DNA of 24,523 bases, taken from Verrucomicrobiota bacterium (GTDB taxonomy: Bacteria > Verrucomicrobiota > Verrucomicrobiia > Opitutales > Opitutaceae). The stretch spans positions 1 to 24,523 of the forward strand of contig JAEWBF010000014.1 in assembly GCA_023391285.1 (NCBI GenBank), in the 5' to 3' direction. A program made the translations under genes and the position numbers. Below the pieces are notes generated by a model, which was not told where the DNA came from, did no database searches, and worked only from the letters and a program-made list of their open reading frames with translations. Below are positions 1 to 8,081 of the stretch, in pieces (position 1 is the stretch's first letter; each line of letters begins with the position of its first letter).

Positions 1-1
1 G

Positions 2-1468
2 CACGGTGCCGCCCACTTCGTCAAGTTTCACTGGAAACCCAAGCTGGGGCGCCACGCGCTGGCCTGGGACGAGGCGCAGAAGATCGCCGGACGCGACCCG
101 GACTTCCATCGCCGCGACCTGTGGGAAGCCATTGCCCGCGGCCATTGCCCCGAGTGGGAGCTGGGCGTTCAGCTGGTGGAAGAGGGCAAGGCCGACGCGC
201 TGGGCATCGACCTGCTCGACCCGACCAAGCTGCTGCCCGAGGAGCTGGTGCCGGTGCAGCCGGTGGGCAAGCTGGTGCTCAACCGCAACCCGGAGAATTT
301 CTTCGGCGAGAGCGAGCAGGTGGCGTTCAATCCCGCCCACCTGGTGCCCGGCATCGACTTCAGCAACGACCCGCTGCTGCAAGGCCGGCTCTTTTCCTAT
401 CTCGACACACAGTTGATTCGGCTCGGCGGACCGAACTTCACCGAGATCCCGATCAATCGTCCGCTCGCGCCCGTGCACAACAATCAGCGCGATGGCTTCA
501 TGCGGCAGACCGTGAATCGCGGCCGCGTAAACTACGAACCCAACTCCCTTGCGCGCGGTTGTCCCATGAACGATCCGAACGCGATGCGCGCCTTCATGAG
601 CTACGGCGAAAAACTCGAAGGCCACAAAGTCCGCACGCGCAGCGAAAGCTTCGGCGACCACTTTAGTCAGGCGACGCTCTTCTGGAACAGCCTCAGTGAA
701 CCCGAAAAGAAGCACCTCGTGGACGCGATTCACTTCGAGTTGGGGAAAGTGGATCACATGCACATTCGCGAGCGCATGATCCGGCTCTTCGCCAACGTCG
801 ATCGCGAGCTCGCCGAGCGCGCCGCCCCCGGCATCGGCGTGAAGGAGATCACGACCGATCTTTCCTATCTCGAAGAATCCTCGTCGCCCAAACCGAATGC
901 GAAACGCGGCCCGGGCCGCACGACACGCTCGGCCGCATTGAGCATGGCCAACACGATGTTCTCCGCAAAAACGCGCAAAGTCGCCGTGCTCGTCGCGCCG
1001 GGTGTTGACGCCGCTCAACTCGCCACGATCAAGTCGGCGCTAAAGGAGGCGGGCGTCACGGTGAACACCGTGGCCAACGTCCTCGGCACGTTGCCCGCTG
1101 CCGGCGGAGGGAACGTCGACGTCGAGAAGTCATTTCTTACGGCGGCGTCGGTGATGTTCGATGCGGTCCTGGTGCCCGGCGGTCGCGAAAGCGTAATGTC
1201 ACTCAAAGAGCAGGGCGACGCGCGTCACTTCGTGCAGGAAGCGTTCAAGCACTGTAAACCCATCGCGGCGCTCGCCGACGGCGTGGAATTTCTTCGCGTC
1301 ACCGAGCTACCCGGCGTGCGGCTTTCGTCAGATGCCGCGGTCTTGAACGACAAAGGTGTGGTCACGGCGGGCACGTCTGCCAACGCGAAGGCGTTCGCGG
1401 AGGAATTCGTGCGAGCGATCGCGAAGCATCGCCACTGGGAACGCGATAAGAGCTCCGTCGCAGCCTAG
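2..1468 (+). CDS. katE: Large-subunit (HPII-type) catalase, 3' part only
   Basis: Decomposes hydrogen peroxide to water and oxygen with a haem cofactor in the cytoplasm. The reading frame is open from base 2, so the N-terminal part, including the distal His, lies outside the window. The proximal haem-ligand signature RLFSYLDTQ is plain, with its Tyr encoded at 398-400. After the catalase core a linker (about 880-960) leads to a C-terminal DJ-1/PfpI-like glutamine-amidotransferase fold, beginning near RKVAVLVAPGVDAAQL, which is the hallmark of large-subunit clade 2 catalases such as E. coli HPII. The C-terminal domain has no obvious catalytic Cys nucleophile in the usual place, as is normal in this family. 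It ends TAG at 1466-1468 and is convergent with the next gene 55 bases away. The family call is firm; the katE symbol rests on the domain layout. Confidence 0.93.
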   Translation, partial: HGAAHFVKFHWKPKLGRHALAWDEAQKIAGRDPDFHRRDLWEAIARGHCPEWELGVQLVEEGKADALGIDLLDPTKLLPEELVPVQPVGKLVLNRNPENFFGESEQVAFNPAHLVPGIDFSNDPLLQGRLFSYLDTQLIRLGGPNFTEIPINRPLAPVHNNQRDGFMRQTVNRGRVNYEPNSLARGCPMNDPNAMRAFMSYGEKLEGHKVRTRSESFGDHFSQATLFWNSLSEPEKKHLVDAIHFELGKVDHMHIRERMIRLFANVDRELAERAAPGIGVKEITTDLSYLEESSSPKPNAKRGPGRTTRSAALSMANTMFSAKTRKVAVLVAPGVDAAQLATIKSALKEAGVTVNTVANVLGTLPAAGGGNVDVEKSFLTAASVMFDAVLVPGGRESVMSLKEQGDARHFVQEAFKHCKPIAALADGVEFLRVTELPGVRLSSDAAVLNDKGVVTAGTSANAKAFAEEFVRAIAKHRHWERDKSSVAA

Positions 1469-1523
1469 GCACAGATCGCGCGAGATAGCCCCGATCCGTG
1501 ACGGCCAACATCGCTCCGCGGTG

Positions 1524-2447
1524 TCACGCCACCGTGAGCACGAGTTTGCCCGTCGTGTGTTCGTGCTCGAGTTCCTCGTGGACGCGGCGGACTTCGTTCA
1601 GCGGGTGAGTGTGATTCACGAGCACTCTCACCTTTCCCTCATCGATCAGCTTGGCGATTTCGACGAGTTGCTCGTGGCGCGGCTCGGCCATGAACACTTT
1701 CGCTCGTGCGTCATACGCCTTCGCCTGTTCCTCCGAAGGCTGCTGCAACGTCGACACGATCGCTCCGCCCCGCCGCAGCACCGCCCACGAACGATCCTGC
1801 GTTTCGCCCGCGATCAAATCCAACACGAGATCGATATCACTCACCTGGTGTTCGAACCGCTGGTGCTTGTAGTCGATCACCTCGTCCGCGCCCAATTCCT
1901 CGAGCAACGCCTGATCCTGCTCCGCACCCGTCGCGACAACGGTCGCGCCTTTGGCTTTGGCGAACTGCACCGCGAAGTGCCCGACGCCGCCGGCGGCGCC
2001 ATGAATCAACACCCGCTGCCCCGCGTGCAATCCGCCGTGATCGAAGAGTCCCTGCCACGCCGTGGTCGCCGCGAGCGGCACCGCCGCCGCTTTCACGTGG
2101 TCGAGCGTTTTTGGTTTCAGCGCGACTTCGTTTTCCTTCGCGATCGCGAATTGCGCGTAGCCGCCGCTGTGCGAACCGAGAAAGGCATAGACCTCGTCGC
2201 CGACTTTATAACCCGTGACGCCGCGCCCCAACGCCTCGATGGTGCCGGAGACATCGCGACCGAGCACGAGCGGCAGCTTGATGTCGCTCTTCGAATAGCT
2301 TCCCGAACGGATCTTGTAATCCACGGGATTCACCCCCGCGGCATGGACGTGAATCAAAACCTGGCCTTCGGCAGGCTGCGGGCGTGGAAGTTCAGCCGGT
2401 TCGAGCACTTCGGGACCTCCGAATGAGCGGATAACAATGGCGTTCAT
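1524..2447 (-). CDS. NADPH-dependent quinone/alkenal oxidoreductase, zinc-free MDR family
   Basis: A 307-residue member of the medium-chain dehydrogenase/reductase superfamily. The N-terminal GroES-like fold opens with MNAIVIRSFGGPEVLE, and the Rossmann nucleotide-binding loop GAAGGVG sits at residues 150-156. The cysteine-rich structural-zinc lobe and the zinc-ligand GHE motif of true alcohol dehydrogenases are missing, so it belongs with zeta-crystallin-like quinone or enone reductases that use NADPH. The substrate cannot be told from the sequence. The start at 2447 was chosen because family similarity begins exactly there; an upstream start at 2528 would add 27 residues unlike the family. 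No Shine-Dalgarno sequence is seen. It stands alone, convergent with the catalase gene. Confidence 0.88.
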   Translation of the reverse strand: MNAIVIRSFGGPEVLEPAELPRPQPAEGQVLIHVHAAGVNPVDYKIRSGSYSKSDIKLPLVLGRDVSGTIEALGRGVTGYKVGDEVYAFLGSHSGGYAQFAIAKENEVALKPKTLDHVKAAAVPLAATTAWQGLFDHGGLHAGQRVLIHGAAGGVGHFAVQFAKAKGATVVATGAEQDQALLEELGADEVIDYKHQRFEHQVSDIDLVLDLIAGETQDRSWAVLRRGGAIVSTLQQPSEEQAKAYDARAKVFMAEPRHEQLVEIAKLIDEGKVRVLVNHTHPLNEVRRVHEELEHEHTTGKLVLTVA

Positions 2448-2733
2448 GTCGCCAGAATATGCATCCTCCGCGCTGCTTCCATCGGACAACTTTCGGCCCT
2501 TGCGACGGAGCACTTTCCCGGGGAGCACCTGCTTTGTCGCCGTGCTACACGCGCGGAAAGGATCCCTTGGCGCAGACGCGCCGAGCGGCTACTCTCCGCA
2601 TTCAGAAAATCCGAACCAAAGAAAGAACGGAACTTCCCTGGTCTGAACGGAATTCTAAGGCAATTTGTTGCTACAATCTGCGATGGACGTTCGAGCTTCC
2701 GGACAGACGGCGACGCATACAAATTCGTGAAGC

Positions 2734-3591
2734 ATGACCGGCAAACCTGACGCGGCGCCGCCCCCACCCTGGGGAGAGGAACGCCCGCAATCGAGTGCGT
2801 GGCGCGCCCGCTGGCACGAGATCATTTTCGAAGCGGATACTCCGGCAGGAAAGCGATTTGATCTGATCTTGCTAGGACTGATCCTGCTCAGCGTTCTCGC
2901 CGTCTGCCTGGAGAGCGTGCGCAGCATTCGCGAGACATATGGCCCAGTCCTGCGCGGGGTCGAGTGGGCGTTAACGATTCTCTTCACCGCCGAGTATGTC
3001 GCGCGTCTGGTCACGGTGCGCCGTGCGCTGCGCTACATGGTGAGCTTCTACGGCATTGTCGATCTGCTCGCCATTCTGCCGACTTATTTAAGTCTGCTGG
3101 TGCCGGGGTCACAGTCGCTACTCGTAATCAGAGCTCTGCGTTTGCTGCGCGTTTTTCGCATTCTGAAGCTTGCTCACTTTGTCGGAGAGGCGCGCCTGTT
3201 GGGGGCAGCGATGAAGGCCAGTGCACGCAAGATCGTCGTCTTCCTCGCCGTGGTCGCCACCGCCGTCCTGATCGCCGGGGCGATGTTGTATGTCGTCGAA
3301 GGCGAGGCGCACGGATTCACGAGCATTCCGACCGGAGTTTACTGGGCAGTCGTTACGATGAGCACGGTCGGCTATGGCGATATCGTTCCGTATACGCCCT
3401 TAGGCCGGTGCATCGCTTCGATTTTGATGATCATGGGGTATGCCATCATCGCGGTGCCGACCGGCATCGTTACCGTCGAACTGGGCGCCGCCGCGAGGCG
3501 CGCAACCAACACCCAGAGTTGCCCGAACTGCGGCGCGGACGGACATGACAACGATGCCCGCTTCTGCAAGCGCTGCGGCGCCAAACTGTGA
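2734..3591 (+). CDS. Voltage-gated potassium channel (Kv-like) with C-terminal zinc ribbon
   Basis: A 285-residue inner-membrane ion channel. After a Pro-rich cytoplasmic start come six predicted membrane helices. S4 is arginine-rich (RALRLLRVFRILKL, from residue 133), and the pore loop carries the potassium selectivity filter TVGYGD at residues 211-216, followed by the S6 helix. S4 plus TVGYGD identifies a KvAP/Kch-type voltage-gated K+ channel. Beyond S6 there is no RCK/TrkA-N domain. Instead the last about 25 residues hold C263-x2-C266 and C278-x2-C281, a small zinc-ribbon of the CPNCG/CKRCG type. The ribbon could sense metal or redox state or simply hold the tail together; that is inference. 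It stands alone, with a hairpin just past the stop. Confidence 0.93.
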   Translation: MTGKPDAAPPPPWGEERPQSSAWRARWHEIIFEADTPAGKRFDLILLGLILLSVLAVCLESVRSIRETYGPVLRGVEWALTILFTAEYVARLVTVRRALRYMVSFYGIVDLLAILPTYLSLLVPGSQSLLVIRALRLLRVFRILKLAHFVGEARLLGAAMKASARKIVVFLAVVATAVLIAGAMLYVVEGEAHGFTSIPTGVYWAVVTMSTVGYGDIVPYTPLGRCIASILMIMGYAIIAVPTGIVTVELGAAARRATNTQSCPNCGADGHDNDARFCKRCGAKL

Positions 3592-3593
3592 GC

Positions 3594-3608
3594 GGTCGCG
3601 ACGCGACC
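3594..3608 (+). terminator. Short hairpin after the channel gene
   Basis: Perfect 6-bp arms GGTCGC and GCGACC around a 3-base loop, starting two bases after the stop codon. No run of T follows, so it is not a canonical intrinsic terminator; it may still end or protect the transcript. Confidence 0.3.
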
Positions 3609-3759
3609 AAGCGCATTCGAGTCAGTAAGCCCAGACACGCGGCGAAGAGCGTGCACCTTGCTTAATAACCGGCAGTAGACGGCAAAAGAGAGCGACACCA
3701 TCTTCCCGTCAGCGCCGTTCCGGAGCGGGGGAAGTGGCAATTTCCAAACGCGATTCGGG

Positions 3760-3789
3760 TGATCCCACCATGGCGACCTGATCCCACCA
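3760..3789. repeat. Two direct copies of TGATCCCACCA
   Basis: The 11-base word TGATCCCACCA occurs at 3760-3770 and again at 3779-3789, 19 bases start to start, just upstream of the aldehyde dehydrogenase relic. Closely spaced direct repeats of this kind are found at the ends of IS21-family elements (multiple terminal repeats), so this may be a leftover insertion-sequence end. No transposase remains beside it. A repeated protein-binding site is the alternative. Confidence 0.45.
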
Positions 3790-3804
3790 GCGTTAGGTTC
3801 GGCC

Positions 3805-4266
3805 ATGATTGCCACGCCACCGCACGAGGCGGATATCGCTGCGGCGTATGCCGATTTCACCCAGCAGTTCATCGCGGGCCGCTGGCGTCGGGGCCGCAGC
3901 GAAGGTGTGAACAACGATCGCAATCCCTACAGTGGCGAAACGTTGGTCGAGATTCCTCAAGCCAGCGCGGCCGATCTCGACGACGCCCACGAGTCGGCCG
4001 CCCGCGCGCAGGTTGACTGGGCGGCGCGGATGCCGGGCGAACGCGCCAAAACGATGCGACGTGTCGATGACGCATGTGAAGACCAGCCGGTGAACAACAT
4101 CCCGTTCAGCCCATTCGGCGGAGAAAGAAATTCCGGCATCGGCCGCTTCAACGGCCGGTGGGCCATCGATGCGTTTACGACCGACCATTGGATCACGCTC
4201 CAGCACACGCCGCGCCCCTACCCCCGCAGCGCGACCATGATCAAAGGCCCTTGGGCGGGCGGCTGA
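3805..4266 (+). pseudogene. Aldehyde dehydrogenase relic with the catalytic middle deleted
   Basis: The frame is intact for 153 residues but joins the two ends of an NAD(P)-dependent aldehyde dehydrogenase. Residues about 15-86 match the N-terminal region (FIAGRW, NPYSGETLVEIPQ, then the helix before the coenzyme fold). Residues about 90-145 match the extreme C-terminus (DQPVNNIPFSPFGGERNSGIGRFNG, a benzaldehyde/vanillin dehydrogenase-like ending, given here split: DQPVNNIPFSPFGG then ERNSGIGRFNG). Family members are about 480 residues, so roughly 330 codons, including the catalytic Cys and Glu and the coenzyme-binding loop, are gone. The join lies near 4063-4078. The product cannot be an active dehydrogenase. 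The frame has stayed open, so the deletion may be recent or the stub may be tolerated. Confidence 0.85.
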
Positions 4267-4291
4267 GCGGAAAACAACAGATATCCTCATT

Positions 4292-4495
4292 ATGAATACA
4301 CGACTAAAGATCGCCAAATTCACCGATGCCACGGATGCAGCGCACATCGAGAAAGCGCTCGAGGCGGTGCCCCGCGTCAACTCGGTCAAAGTCGAACCGG
4401 CCGAGAACCAAGCCATCGTCGATCACGACGGTGCCGACGAACGCGAACTCACCACCGCCGTGAAACAACTCGGCTACATAGCGACGGTGGAATAG
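4292..4495 (+). CDS. Small HMA-fold (heavy-metal-associated) protein lacking the CxxC motif
   Basis: A 67-residue protein with the beta-alpha-beta-beta-alpha-beta pattern of copper chaperones and P-type ATPase metal domains: an opening strand, a helix with HIEKALEAVPRV, strands NSVKVEP and QAIVDHD, a helix with ELTTAVKQLGY and a last short strand. In the metal loop, where CopZ/Atx1 proteins have M-x-C-x-x-C, it reads FTDATDAAH, with no Cys at all. It therefore should not bind Cu(I) in the usual way. It lies 25 bases after the aldehyde dehydrogenase relic and may once have been co-transcribed with it. No good ribosome-binding site is visible. The fold assignment is from pattern only. Confidence 0.6.
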   Translation: MNTRLKIAKFTDATDAAHIEKALEAVPRVNSVKVEPAENQAIVDHDGADERELTTAVKQLGYIATVE

Positions 4496-4596
4496 CCCGA
4501 ACGCCGCGCTAACGACTAACGGCCTCGATAATTCAAAAATCATCAAGGACTTTCAAAGGCTGTTTTTCGTTCGACCGCCCATTTCGATCTCATGCA

Positions 4597-5005
4597 ATAA
4601 CACTTTCCACCGAGACCGACCGGGTCCGCCGTCACACGACAGAAACAGTCATCGAGCGCATAGACGACAAGACCCGTCGCAACATACAGCAACATGCGGC
4701 GACGTCCCGTAACTTCGGTCGGCGGATCGCTGAACTGGAGCGAGAGTGGGACGTTGAACGAACATTGGAAGCGAACGCATCGACCTTGGCCCTCGCAGGC
4801 GCCGTTCTCGGCACCACTGTAAACCGCAACTGGTTCTGGCTTACCGGAGGAGTCCTGACCTTTCTGTTCCAGCATGCGACGAGCGGCTGGTGTCCGCCGC
4901 TGCCGATCCTACGGAAGCTCGGTGTCAGAACGCAGAGTGAAATCGACCAGGAGCGCTACGCACTGAAGGCGATCCGCGGAGTTTTCGACCCAGCTCGCCC
5001 GAGGT
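4597..5005 (+). pseudogene. DUF2892-type membrane protein, copy 1, start codon lost
   Basis: In one frame the sequence reads TETDRVRRHT, a charged helical segment, then RRIAELEREWDVERTLEANA, followed by two membrane-spanning stretches (LALAGAVLGTTV and WFWLTGGVLTFLFQHAT), SGWCPPLPILRKLGVRT and EIDQERYALKAIRG. This is the layout of longer DUF2892 (YgaP-like membrane segment) proteins, where GWCPP and the ERYALKALRGDF-like ending recur. No ATG, GTG or TTG is present in this frame before position 4765; the codon where the family would start is ATA at 4597, suggesting an ATG-to-ATA change. A TTG at 4765 could start only a shortened form. A second, more damaged copy follows directly. Function of the family is unknown. 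Confidence 0.65.
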
Positions 5006-5069
5006 CCATCGGTAATACGGGGGCGACCGTAAACGCGGTTTCGGAAGCGAAAACGCGTCCATTGGCCGA

Positions 5070-5594
5070 GACCCGGACCGCGTGCGGCGTTACACATCGC
5101 GCGCGCAACAGGAAAGGCTCGACCGTGAAATGGATCGACGCGTGCGGCTCTACGCATCGCAAGGCTCGGAAGTTATTTCGGAACGCATCACCGAGCTCGG
5201 CGCGAATGGAGCATCGAACGCTATCTGCAGATCAATGTGGCGGCGGTGGGCTTGACCACGGCAGCTTTGGCGGTGGGGAAGAATAGAAATTGGGGCTATG
5301 CGACGTGCGCGGGACTCGCCTTTTTTCTGTTCCACGCCGTTGAAGGCTTCGATCCGCCGCTTCCCCTACTGTGAAAAGCAGGTCTCCGTTCGCGCGCGGA
5401 AATCAATCGCGAGATTTACGCACTCAAGATCCTCCGAGGGGGACTTCGACGAGGTGATCGACGCCTCGAATGAAGCCACTCGCACCGAAGGCGGCGCTCC
5501 GTGCAGTGAATCTGTGAAGAGCACGCCTCACCATGTCACAAGAGAACTACGAGGGGCGCATCGAAATCTGCCACCAATGATGAAGAGCCTGTGA
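5070..5594 (+). pseudogene. DUF2892-type membrane protein, copy 2, frameshifted and interrupted
   Basis: A diverged tandem copy of the preceding relic, in three frames. From 5070 it reads DPDRVRRYTSRAQQERLD to RITELG; near 5195-5200 the frame shifts and continues REWSIERYLQINVAAVGL, two membrane segments and GFDPPLPLL. A TGA at 5372-5374 stands where copy 1 has Arg (CGA to TGA fits), then KAGLRSRAEINREIYALKILRG. An extra G in a five-G run near 5437-5442 shifts the frame again to GDFDEVIDASNEA, ending TGA at 5592-5594. The last open stretch alone could encode only a tail. Two frameshifts plus one nonsense change make a functional product unlikely. Confidence 0.65.
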
Positions 5595-5989
5595 GCACTG
5601 CGCCACCGCCTGCCAAGACGATAAACGTGAATAAAATGGCGCGCTGCATCGGAGTGGACCGGAGCTGCGCCGTCATCTGCTCGTCCGCTTTGCGCGAAAT
5701 GTCGCGCGGCTCGTGCAGGTTCCCGTGAGCAAGAAACGGATACGGCAGGGCCGGAAGGATAAGCGCATGGTGGTGACGCGGACCTACCGGCAAGCGAGTC
5801 CGTTCTTTCGAAGATTCCGCGAAACGACGGATTCCGAAATCCGGGGTGGCGGTGCGTTGTGTCCCCGGAGTTTCGCCGCGCGCGGCAACTCGCGACTTCC
5901 GGTCGACCATCGATAGAACTGAGGTTGATGGCGTGGAACCCGAACTGGCAGCCGTTGGCGTGTTTCGTTGTTTGCTGTCAGAATCTGAA
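5595..5989. other. Gap with no supported gene
   Basis: About 395 bases between the broken DUF2892 copies and the exoD-like gene. On the minus strand a 37-codon frame (5649 down to 5536) begins with a signal-peptide-like stretch, MQRAILFTFIVLAGGG, followed by VLTGSSS, which resembles a lipobox with Ser where Cys should be; it is too short and unsupported to call a gene. Nothing else is recognised. Confidence 0.4.
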
Positions 5990-6592
5990 ATGAAAAACGC
6001 CGAGCCGCCCAAGAGCCTGACGGAGTTGGTCGACCGCTTCGACGATGCGGCGGAGAAGAACGACAAGGTCACACTCGATATGATGATGGACGAGGTGGGG
6101 CGGCGTTCGTTCGGCCCGCTGCTGCTGCTGGCGGGCGTGGTCATGATGGCTCCCGTGATCGGCGATATTCCCGGAGTGCCGGTCATTCTCGGGCTCTTCG
6201 TTCTACTCGTGTCCGTGCAACTCCTCGTCGGACGCGCTCACTTTTGGTTTCCGCAGTGGCTGCTCAAGCGATCCGTCGATTCCGCGAAATTGAAGAAAGC
6301 CACTCGAAAATGGTTACGGCGGCCGGCGAGATTCATCGATCGATTCCTCCGGCACCGGATGTCGCGATTCGTCGGCAACGCGGGCATACGAGCGATCGCG
6401 GTTGTATGCACACTCCTGGCGCTCGCCACACCCGCGGCGGAGTTCGTTCCGTTCAGCGCGAACGGCGTGGGTGCCGGCATCGCGATCTTCGGATTGGCCC
6501 TTATCGCACATGATGGGTTGATCGCACTCATCGGCTGGATCGTCGTGGGCGTCACTGGGGGATTCGCCGGCTACGGGTTGCTTTCCGGTTAG
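5990..6592 (+). CDS. ExoD-family membrane protein
   Basis: A 200-residue inner-membrane protein of the ExoD family (exopolysaccharide synthesis, ExoD), whose founder affects exopolysaccharide production in rhizobia; the biochemical activity is not known. The N-terminal cytoplasmic part includes SLTELVDRFDDAAEKNDKVT, then the family core GRRSFGPLLLLAGVVMMAPV, GDIPGVPVILGLFVLLVSVQ and LLVGRAHFWFPQWLLKRSV, an Arg-rich linker, and further hydrophobic helices to the C-terminus. Start 5990 (ATG, after CTGAA) is preferred because the family match begins there; an upstream in-frame start at 5846 would add an unrelated basic tail. It is convergent with the histidine kinase gene and shares a hairpin at its stop codon. 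Confidence 0.85.
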   Translation: MKNAEPPKSLTELVDRFDDAAEKNDKVTLDMMMDEVGRRSFGPLLLLAGVVMMAPVIGDIPGVPVILGLFVLLVSVQLLVGRAHFWFPQWLLKRSVDSAKLKKATRKWLRRPARFIDRFLRHRMSRFVGNAGIRAIAVVCTLLALATPAAEFVPFSANGVGAGIAIFGLALIAHDGLIALIGWIVVGVTGGFAGYGLLSG

Positions 6593-6603
6593 CCCGACCG
6601 GAA
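6583..6603. terminator. Hairpin between convergent genes
   Basis: Perfect 7-bp inverted repeat TTCCGGT / ACCGGAA with a 7-base loop, overlapping the exoD-like stop codon and 17 bases short of the histidine kinase stop. The position suits a two-way terminator. There is no T-run on either side, so the call is weak. Confidence 0.35.
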
Positions 6604-6619
6604 GCCGTGTTACTCCGGA

Positions 6620-7855
6620 TCAATCCTCGCGGGGATCGATTTGGGGCAATTCGAGTGTGAAGCAGGTCCCCACGCCTACTTCGCTATCGACCGAGATACG
6701 CGCCTTGAGCAGATCGGACGCGCGTCGCGCGATGAACAAACCCAAGCCGACACCGACGCCGTCCTGGCGTCCGGCATGATCGAATTTTTGGAACAGCCGT
6801 TCGAGTTGGTCGGGTGCGATTCCGGAACCTTGGTCCCTCACCTGAATTCGGCACCCACCGTCCGCCACTCGTGCCGCTGTGAACTGAATCGTGCCCGTGG
6901 GTGCATATTTTAGTGCGTTGCCGACCAGGTTCACCAGCACAGCGCTCAGCAACTCTGGATCGGTGCGAAGGGTGAAGTTTTCCGGACAATCGATTTGGAC
7001 ACGATCAAAGATGTTCTTGCCGTGCCGCACTTCCCTTCTCGCGTGGATCCGACCTGCCGAGCGCGCAATGCCGTGCATCAGCGTCCTGAGGTCCACATCG
7101 CGAGGACGGACGACGATTCGGTTCCTGAGCTTTTCCGCCTCGAGTAGTCGTGTCATCGCCGCGATCGTCGCTTCCATCGCCGCACGACTCGAACTGACCT
7201 CCCGCAACAGGCTGTCCAATCCGGCCGCCCGGTTTGGCTCGTCACCGATCTCGCCGACCTGAAGCTGGGCCCCGCTTTCTTCCACAAGCTGCATCGAAAG
7301 CAAAACGCCGTTGATCTCGTTGCGCAGATCGTGAGCGAGCGAGGTCAGGAAATGACTCAGCGCCGTTGTTTCCAAACGTAGCCGCGCCTCACGCTGACCC
7401 GTGATACTCGTAACCATCGAGGCCAAGATCGCGTCGATGCCCGACTGCAACGCCTCCGCCTCGACGGGGCCCAGCGGGCGCCCGAGATGTGAGACAACCC
7501 GCGTGTGAAGAGAACGGCGAATCAGCACGTATTCGCCGAACACCTCTTCTAACGTAAACGACTGGCCATCGCGCGCCGCCGCGTGCGCGGGCCCAAGCAA
7601 ACTCAGAGACTCCGCATCACCATTTCCGCTCAAAGCCTCGGCGAAAGCATTCAAGACGTCCCTCACGTCATCGAGCGCGGGATCGTCCTGCAATTGGGAG
7701 GCCGAAGCGATTTCCTTTCGGACTTCCTGGATGTGATATTCGCAAACCTCGTCCGTCACCGCGACGATCGCAGCGGAAAGTTCCGGGTAGCTGCGCGACA
7801 GCACGTCCCGCACCTGCGGGAGGATTGTGGGGGGCTTCGGGTCTTGTCCGGGCAT
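6620..7855 (-). CDS. Soluble sensor histidine kinase (HATPase, HDLRN box)
   Basis: A 411-residue two-component sensor kinase with no membrane segment. Residues 1 to about 155 form a helical N-terminal sensor-like region (SYPELSAAIVAVTDEV ... EEVFGEYVLIRRSLHTRVV), reminiscent of the N-terminal helical domains of RsbR-type or RsbRD-type regulators; that is a loose resemblance. The phosphoacceptor helix has HFLTSLAHDLRNEINGVLL with His175. The ATP-binding domain shows the N box NLVGNALKYAPTG, G1 DQGSGIAPDQ, an F box LFQKFDHAG and G2 GVGVGLGLFIARR. No response regulator is adjacent, so it is an orphan here. Start 7855 was chosen because the upstream extension to 7987 is Pro/Ala-rich and unlike a domain. 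There is no clear ribosome-binding site. Confidence 0.88.
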   Translation of the reverse strand: MPGQDPKPPTILPQVRDVLSRSYPELSAAIVAVTDEVCEYHIQEVRKEIASASQLQDDPALDDVRDVLNAFAEALSGNGDAESLSLLGPAHAAARDGQSFTLEEVFGEYVLIRRSLHTRVVSHLGRPLGPVEAEALQSGIDAILASMVTSITGQREARLRLETTALSHFLTSLAHDLRNEINGVLLSMQLVEESGAQLQVGEIGDEPNRAAGLDSLLREVSSSRAAMEATIAAMTRLLEAEKLRNRIVVRPRDVDLRTLMHGIARSAGRIHARREVRHGKNIFDRVQIDCPENFTLRTDPELLSAVLVNLVGNALKYAPTGTIQFTAARVADGGCRIQVRDQGSGIAPDQLERLFQKFDHAGRQDGVGVGLGLFIARRASDLLKARISVDSEVGVGTCFTLELPQIDPRED

Positions 7856-8081
7856 GACGTAAAAAGATCGGATGCCTCCTCGAAGCAACGCTGCCGGCCT
7901 CGGTGCTGGGGCGCGTTGGGGTAGTAACGCCGAATCTGCCTTGGGTTCCTTATGAATGACACGCGCCAAGTGGCCGCCGGCTCGCACTGCCCCACTCGCG
8001 GCTTGATCATTTCGAATGCGCGCATCTCAGCAGCATAGCACGGACAGGCTCAGCCCCGACCAAGCGAACGCGCCGTCGCCA

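Noticed and set aside
2655..2690. Promoter-like TACAAT before the channel gene
   Set aside because: No acceptable -35 hexamer at 16-18 bases; likely chance.
5536..6186. Minus-strand frame of 216 codons ending with a lipoprotein-like segment
   Set aside because: It overlaps the exoD-like start and the broken DUF2892 copy 2; only the last 37 codons look like a signal peptide and the lipobox Cys is Ser. Not enough to call a gene.
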